9,957 bases of DNA from CALKGK01 sp964649515. GTDB taxonomy: Bacteria > Bacteroidota > Bacteroidia > Flavobacteriales_D > Sanyastnellaceae. Numbering within the stretch: position 1 is the first letter of the stretch; each line of letters begins with the position of its first letter. A model generated the notes under the pieces. That model was not told the DNA's origin. It did no database searches and saw only the letters and a program-made list of their open reading frames with translations. The stretch covers positions 1-9,957 of the forward strand of contig CAZYPV010000095.1 in NCBI GenBank assembly GCA_964649515.1. The letters run 5' to 3'. A program made the translations under genes and the position numbers. This document shows, piece by piece, positions 5,569 through 9,957 of this stretch.

Positions 5569-7284
5569 ATGAGAAGAGGGGTACTTGGACTGATTTTGAT
5601 ATGCTTACTACTTGGCGCAAAGGTGATCGAACGCGATAGGAATGATTTCCGGTCACCACTCGATATTCCTTTGAACCTGTCTGGCAATTTTGGCGAATTT
5701 CGTTCCAACCACTTTCACACGGGAATTGATATCAAGACTCAAGGACGAACGGGCTTGGACGTTTTTGCTTGCGCGGATGGATATGTTTCACGCATCAAAA
5801 TTTCGCCTTACGGTTACGGAAATGCACTTTACATTACCCACCCCAACGGATACACCACGGTTTACGCTCATTTGGATTCCTTCAAGCCAGAGATTGCTGA
5901 ATTTCTGCAAGAGGCGCAGTACAAGTTTGAGTCTTTTCAAATTGATTTGCATCCTGGGGAATACCAACTTCCGGTGAAAAAGGGAGAGGTTATCGCTCAA
6001 TCTGGAAACAGCGGATCCAGTGGCGGACCCCATCTCCATTTTGAGATTCGAGAAACCGATACCGAATTTCCTGTGAATCCCCTTTTGTGGAATTTTGAGG
6101 TGGCCGATACGCGCGCTCCTTTGATTTACGAGCTTTCGGTGTATCCTGAAGGCGAACATGCATCGGTGCAAGGCGCTTACGGTCCGCTGCGCATTTCAAC
6201 CAAAAATACTTCGGGAAAATGCCGATTGAACTACGATGGTCCCATCAAAGTAGCTGGCGAGGTGAGTTTGGGCATCCATACCCTCGATTTTTTGAACAAC
6301 AATGCCAATAAATGTGGGATTTTTGAAATGGTGGTGCGCTTGAACGATAGCCTTTATTATTTGCAGCGAATGGACCAGCTCGACTTCTCCAAAGGGCGAA
6401 TGATGAACGCTCACCTCGATTATACGGCCTACAAACAAGATCGAAAGTCCATTCACCGAGCGCTTCAACTTCCCGCCAACCGCCTACCCATTTACAAAAC
6501 CATTCAAGGTTCGGGGAAGATACATTTGGAAGAAGGTGAGCGTGTGAATGTGGAGATGATTGCCCGAGATGTGCACGGAAATGAATCCTCCCTTCATTTT
6601 GAACTTTTGGGAGATAAAGTCACGCCCAAAAATGAGGAAACTCCACGCGACTCCACCCTCAAGCATTTCAAGTACAATCAAGTAAATGCGCTTCGAACGC
6701 CCAATTGCAATCTCTTTGTGCCCGAAAACCGATTGTATGAAGATGCATGGATGAGCATTGAGGAAACCGACAGCGCTTACAACGCATTTGGTGGTCGGTA
6801 CAAGGTGGGGAATGAATTGGTGCCTTTGGACGATTATGTGATCATCAAACTCAAAGCTCCGAAATTGGATTCAAGTCTTCGTTCTAAGCTCACGGTAATC
6901 AGCAGCAACGAGCAAGAGCGAAGGGTTCGTGCAATTGGTGGTGAAGAGAAGATGGGTTGGGTGAGTGTGCGTCACAAGTACTTTGGATATTTTCATCTTG
7001 ACATCGACACTACTCCTCCCAGCATTCGAGCCTTGGATTCATCCAAAGAAGTGTTCACCAAAGGAAGCTTCAATTTACGCGTTACCGACGATCTTTCTGG
7101 GATTCAAAAGTTCAACGCTTACTACAATGGAAAATGGGTACTCATGAAATATGATCCCAAAAGAAACTACATGTGGGGAGATTTTAAAAATTTCCTTGAT
7201 GCGAATGCCGATCAACACGAGTTGAAAGTGGTGGTGGAAGATGAGCGGGGGAATGTAGGGGTGTGGTCTGCATTTGAAGACTGA
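5569..7284 (+). CDS. Secreted M23 (LytM-type) peptidase
   Basis: M23 enzymes are zinc metallopeptidases that cut peptide cross-links of peptidoglycan. The 571-residue product begins with a signal peptide (MRRGVLGLILICLLLGA). The catalytic domain covers about residues 35-175. H50 and D54 in HTGID and H157 in HLHFE are the expected zinc ligands, and H101 (YAHLD) and H155 the expected catalytic histidines, so the enzyme should be active. A 25-residue insert (about 105-130) separates the YAHLD and GEVIAQSGNSGSSGGPHLHFE motifs. The long C-terminal part ends in Ig-like beta segments (DTTPPSIRALD, then FNLRVTDDLSGI), probably for binding or placement. The start is ATG 5569; the frame is open back to 5548 but that part overlaps the -7 box. 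It stands alone, divergent from the zapA operon; a role in cell-wall remodelling is inferred. Confidence 0.93.
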   Translation: MRRGVLGLILICLLLGAKVIERDRNDFRSPLDIPLNLSGNFGEFRSNHFHTGIDIKTQGRTGLDVFACADGYVSRIKISPYGYGNALYITHPNGYTTVYAHLDSFKPEIAEFLQEAQYKFESFQIDLHPGEYQLPVKKGEVIAQSGNSGSSGGPHLHFEIRETDTEFPVNPLLWNFEVADTRAPLIYELSVYPEGEHASVQGAYGPLRISTKNTSGKCRLNYDGPIKVAGEVSLGIHTLDFLNNNANKCGIFEMVVRLNDSLYYLQRMDQLDFSKGRMMNAHLDYTAYKQDRKSIHRALQLPANRLPIYKTIQGSGKIHLEEGERVNVEMIARDVHGNESSLHFELLGDKVTPKNEETPRDSTLKHFKYNQVNALRTPNCNLFVPENRLYEDAWMSIEETDSAYNAFGGRYKVGNELVPLDDYVIIKLKAPKLDSSLRSKLTVISSNEQERRVRAIGGEEKMGWVSVRHKYFGYFHLDIDTTPPSIRALDSSKEVFTKGSFNLRVTDDLSGIQKFNAYYNGKWVLMKYDPKRNYMWGDFKNFLDANADQHELKVVVEDERGNVGVWSAFED

Positions 7285-7469
7285 GGTTGGATGGATTTTC
7301 CATTTGTTCATTGGGTGATGAGAAGGGCATAGCAATTTTCTTTTCTACATGATGCTCAAGGGTCTTGCAATTAGTAATGTTGCGCCCTTTCTAAAGTGTA
7401 CACACCATCGAATTTGCTAAACCGCAGGTAAATGAAGCATCGATTTGTCTTACGCCCCTTATTATTGCG
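7285..7469. other. Convergent spacer, no strong terminator
   Basis: This spacer separates the 3' ends of the M23 peptidase gene and the T9SS gene. The only hairpin noticed is ATGGA (7291-7295), loop TTT, TCCAT (7299-7303), just past the M23 stop codon and followed by TTGTTC. That is a weak candidate terminator. No repeat element copy or RNA gene was seen. Confidence 0.4.
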
Positions 7470-8888
7470 TCAATCCATGACCAGTTTTCCCTTTAAATGC
7501 ATGCCATGAATGGAGTTTAGCTGAAAGTAGTATAGTCCATCTTCTAATTTCCCTCTTTCAATCATAACTTGATTAGTAGTGATGTTAGGGATTGATTTGA
7601 CCACTTCTCCTTGAGAATTGAATAGGATTAAGGTATAATTTTCGTTCGATAAATTCTCAAATTCTAGGGTAGCTGAACCGCTTGCTGGGTTCGGGTAAAT
7701 AAGGTAATTCTTCGATCCTTTTATTTCATCGATTCCGGTGGGACACGCAATGAAGCTATTGTGATAATCATATCCTGTTATGAAATTGGGCAATCCAAAG
7801 GATGTAAATTGACCTCCCAGGTAAATTGCCGAATCAACATAGTTACATGCAACTCCGATAGCATTAGGCAGTTCAATTCTGCTGATATAAGATTTCCCTG
7901 TTCTTGAGATGTAGATTTTACCATCAGGCCCAAGTTGGTGATGTCGCCAACTGTCAGGCCCATTCTGGATCAAATAGGTTTTGGACATGATGATCTCGGA
8001 AAGATCTCCTGCGTTGAGGTCGTATTGAAAAAGTTCACCAAAGCCAATCGTAGAAAAATAGAGTTTGGAATTATCAGGGGAGAATGACGCTCCAAATTCT
8101 CTGCCCCCGGTTGAAAGGGTTTGTTCATTTGAAACTAGTCCTGTAGATGCATCAAAGTCGAGCAATAATGTTTTACCGAAGGATTGTGCATTGGGCATAA
8201 CGTAAGCGAGTTTTTGTCCGTTTGGAGAGGCAGTCAACTGTCCACCCCAGCCTTGAAGATCAATCGTTCCCGTTGGCGAGACAACGGTATCCGTTATTCC
8301 AGTGCTCGTTAATCGCAATGCATAAAACTCATCTGAATTGAACTTGTGCGTAAGTACCCAATAATCCGTTCCGTTGGCATGTTTGATACAGGCTAGTTTT
8401 TCTGACACATTATCAACCAACAGGGTGTTTTTTGAAGCCGGTAAGATATCCCCCTTATTGTCGTTAAGACACATGTCTACAATTGAGTATCTCAATCCGT
8501 TTTGGTAATTGTTTTCGTAGGCATCTGTAGTGAAAACATAAAAGTATCGCTCACTATTTGGTTGTGGGACGATAATACTGGATTGTGTAGAAGAGGAATG
8601 CCCCATCAAATCATTTCCGTTAGGCATAATTTCTTGCGAGTTGTCCCAAATTTTTTCCCCATTAGTATAAAATAATAGAGCGCCAGAACTGTCGCTTATG
8701 GATGAAGAACCTTCGTTCCATTCGTTGGGCAAAGGGAAATCCGTTTGTCCATCTAAAAGTGGAGTAGGGGGTACGTTGTTGAAGTCAAGACCTGCCTGGA
8801 CTCCAAAGTACCAAATATTCCCTTGGTTTTGCGCGGAGGATGTCAAAACTGCTAGGATCGATATTGTTAAGATCAGGAATTTCATCAT
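7470..8888 (-). CDS. T9SS-sorted beta-propeller-like protein
   Basis: This 472-residue protein has a signal peptide ending SSAQ (residues 17-20), a large repeat-type domain (about 24-385) and a type A T9SS sorting domain (about 397-472: YPNPASGSATLEF, LILFNSQGEVV, LEDGLYYFQL, GKLVMD). The sorting domain directs export through the outer membrane by the type IX system and is normally cleaved. The central domain has motifs of a Bacteroidota propeller family: NIWYFGVQAGLDF (24-36), SDSSGALLFYTNG (65-77), IMPNG (87-91), STQSSIIVPQP (100-110), GLRYSIVDM (131-139), ASFSPDNSKLYFST (267-280) and QLGPDGKIYIS (318-328). Related domains occur in gliding-associated proteins, but ligand and function are unknown. 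ATGs at 8888 and 8885 are both possible. The gene is convergent with the M23 gene and seems monocistronic. Confidence 0.88.
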   Translation of the reverse strand: MMKFLILTISILAVLTSSAQNQGNIWYFGVQAGLDFNNVPPTPLLDGQTDFPLPNEWNEGSSSISDSSGALLFYTNGEKIWDNSQEIMPNGNDLMGHSSSTQSSIIVPQPNSERYFYVFTTDAYENNYQNGLRYSIVDMCLNDNKGDILPASKNTLLVDNVSEKLACIKHANGTDYWVLTHKFNSDEFYALRLTSTGITDTVVSPTGTIDLQGWGGQLTASPNGQKLAYVMPNAQSFGKTLLLDFDASTGLVSNEQTLSTGGREFGASFSPDNSKLYFSTIGFGELFQYDLNAGDLSEIIMSKTYLIQNGPDSWRHHQLGPDGKIYISRTGKSYISRIELPNAIGVACNYVDSAIYLGGQFTSFGLPNFITGYDYHNSFIACPTGIDEIKGSKNYLIYPNPASGSATLEFENLSNENYTLILFNSQGEVVKSIPNITTNQVMIERGKLEDGLYYFQLNSIHGMHLKGKLVMD

Positions 8889-9120
8889 GTGTCGTTTTGG
8901 AGAGTAAGTATTGGCTCAAAGCGGCCGATAATGTTTTTCAGTTTTGCGTGATAAGGTGAAGGATTATCTTAAGCAGAAGGATTTAGCTGATTGAATTATT
9001 TCAGATAAACATAACTGCCCACAATGGAAGTTACTAAAAATTTGGTATAGACAAAATCAGCACCTAAAAGACTTGGCAGCAAGTTGGCAAATTGAGTTTT
9101 CATGTCTTGTGCTATCCGTT
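8889..9120. other. Spacer upstream of the T9SS gene
   Basis: No RNA gene or clear promoter was found; for the T9SS gene, TTTG (8920-8917) exists but no matching TAnnTTTG follows at the usual distance. On the plus strand a short frame between stop codons (8932-8994) reads FSVLRDKVKDYLKQKDLAD and looks protein-like, perhaps a remnant of a lost gene, but 20 codons cannot establish that. Confidence 0.35.
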
Positions 9121-9188
9121 AACAACCCGCGAAAGCGGCTAAACAGTTGCGTAAGCAAGCTCAGCCGGCGAAGCCATTCAACCAAATT
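9121..9188 (+). repeat. Hairpin element, copy 5 (divergent)
   Basis: Hairpin I is CCGC (9127-9130), loop GAAA, GCGG (9135-9138). Hairpin II is TTGC (9147-9150), loop GTAA, GCAA (9155-9158). Hairpin III is GGC (9167-9169), loop GAA, GCC (9173-9175). The tail is ATTCAACCAAATT. The alternative long stem is CGGCT (9136-9140) with AGCCG (9163-9167). Loop and stem bases differ from the other copies yet pairing is kept. Past the tail, CCAAATT (9182-9188) pairs with AATTTGG (9205-9211), and CTTCGCTTCAAATCCGATAA (9213-9232) resembles the tail block at 195-217. Confidence 0.7.
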
Positions 9189-9305
9189 CCGATCTCGAGC
9201 AGTAAATTTGGACTTCGCTTCAAATCCGATAATTGGGTTGGTTGAACGAATAGGGACAATGGTTTTTCTTAAATCAATAAACCTCGTTTTCCACTTCTGA
9301 AATGA
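9189..9305. other. Spacer downstream of the GNAT toxin gene
   Basis: This contains the continuation of element copy 5 and then AT-rich sequence up to the toxin stop codon. No rho-independent terminator for the minus-strand toxin-antitoxin operon is visible. Confidence 0.4.
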
Positions 9306-9806
9306 CTAAATGATTTGCCCGATGGTATTCATTGGGAGAAACATTTTTCCACTATCTGGAAGCATTTCGAAGCCATATTTTCCATAGAAATTGGCGGCCC
9401 AATCGTTTATTGGATCCACAACAACTGCCATAGCACCAATGCTCTCCTCTGAGATTTTAAATGCCCTGAACAGAGCGTCAAGAAGAAGGTGTTCGCCCAA
9501 GCCTGTTTTTTTTTGGCTTAGATCTCGAGCTAATCTGCCCAATAAGATGACGGGTGCATTGTAATTTGTGGGAACCTTTCTACTGTACTTCTCAGGTATT
9601 GCTTCTCTGCCCAGACTTTCACTGCTGAGCGTGTAGTAACCTAAAACTTGATTATCCTTATTTGTTGCTACAAAGCAAATGGCCAGTTTCTTTTTTACAT
9701 CCTGACTCGCTTGCTTTTGAAGATATTCGGTCAGGGACGCTTCTTCACATTCGAATGATGTACGATTGTGCGTTTTGTTGAGAATTGATATTTTGAAGAT
9801 CGACAC
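9306..9806 (-). CDS. TacT-type GNAT acetyltransferase toxin
   Basis: TacT-family toxins acetylate the amino group of charged aminoacyl-tRNAs and so stop translation; a DUF1778 antitoxin neutralises them. The 166-residue protein has the family's order of motifs: H13-N-R-T-S-F-x-C, a helix with Q32-A-S, VLGYYTLSS (54-62), VILLGRLARDLS (86-97), the acetyl-CoA loop QKKTGLGEHLL (98-108, with Lys where Arg or Gln is usual), AVVVDP (127-132) and FYGKYGFEMLP (140-150). Y141 corresponds to the catalytic tyrosine of known toxins. Translation starts at GTG 9804-9806, whose first base is the last base of the antitoxin TAG stop codon (TAGTG), implying translational coupling. The gene appears intact. Target specificity cannot be read from the sequence. 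Confidence 0.9.
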   Translation of the reverse strand: MSIFKISILNKTHNRTSFECEEASLTEYLQKQASQDVKKKLAICFVATNKDNQVLGYYTLSSESLGREAIPEKYSRKVPTNYNAPVILLGRLARDLSQKKTGLGEHLLLDALFRAFKISEESIGAMAVVVDPINDWAANFYGKYGFEMLPDSGKMFLPMNTIGQII

Positions 9807-9957
9807 TACTTTTTAGTCTTGTATCTTCCTGCAGCCGCAATGAGATGTTCATTTGGTTTGTGCTCATTAAAGACAGCATCAAAAAAGATTTCTCGGTCTT
9901 TTTCAGAGGCGAGTATTCGATCTTCTTGAGCCAAAATAGCGTCCGCCTCTTTTTTTA
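9806..9957 (-). CDS. C-terminal part of a DUF1778 antitoxin (TacA-type)
   Basis: Forty-nine codons precede the TAG at 9806-9808; the N-terminal ribbon-helix-helix DNA-binding part lies beyond the window. Visible motifs fit the toxin-wrapping tail of DUF1778: a helix (KEADAILAQEDRIL), then SEKDREIFFDAVFN, then NEHLIAAAGRYK. Such antitoxins block the acetyltransferase and repress their own operon. The stop codon overlaps the toxin GTG by one base. The identity rests on this tail together with the adjoining GNAT gene, and the operator and promoter are outside the window. Confidence 0.85.
   Translation of the reverse strand, partial: KKEADAILAQEDRILASEKDREIFFDAVFNEHKPNEHLIAAAGRYKTKK

Overview
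The window looks like the chromosome of a member of the Bacteroidota, probably a Flavobacteriales relative. The pointers are a protein with a C-terminal type IX secretion (T9SS) sorting domain, a DUF4476 protein, the zapA-rny gene order, promoters with a TAnnTTTG -7 box lying almost on the start codon, and little Shine-Dalgarno signal. This placement is inference; no rRNA or other marker gene is present.

Layout. Bases 1-100 hold the last 32 codons of a plus-strand gene that enters from the left. Bases 101-333 are intergenic and carry two copies of a dispersed hairpin element. Two minus-strand genes follow: a secreted DUF4476 protein (334-1062) and, upstream of it, a Wzx/PST-type polysaccharide flippase (1096-2649). 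After a clear rho-independent terminator (2807-2837) comes a minus-strand operon transcribed from about 5080: a 92-residue coiled-coil protein, zapA and rny. This groups cell division with RNA decay. The divergent spacer 5051-5568 carries two more element copies and then the plus-strand gene for a secreted M23 (LytM-type) peptidase (5569-7284). Convergent to it is a T9SS-sorted beta-propeller protein (7470-8888). A spacer with a fifth element copy separates this from a minus-strand toxin-antitoxin locus at the right edge: a complete TacT-type GNAT toxin and the C-terminal end of its DUF1778 antitoxin.

The most unusual content is intergenic. Five copies of a roughly 65-base element, all in the same orientation, lie in three spacers. 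Each consists of three consecutive tiny stem-loops whose loops are closed as C(GNNA)G or C(GNA)G, followed by a conserved TCAAC(C) tail. In all five copies a longer-range stem can form around the middle hairpin instead of the outer two. Some stems include the very stable DNA mini-hairpin sequences GCGAAGC and GCGAAAGC. The first two copies form a tandem of about 135 bases that also contains a duplicated version of the 3' end of the left-hand gene. These features suggest a REP-like or other single-strand-processed element, or a structured RNA; the sequence does not decide which.
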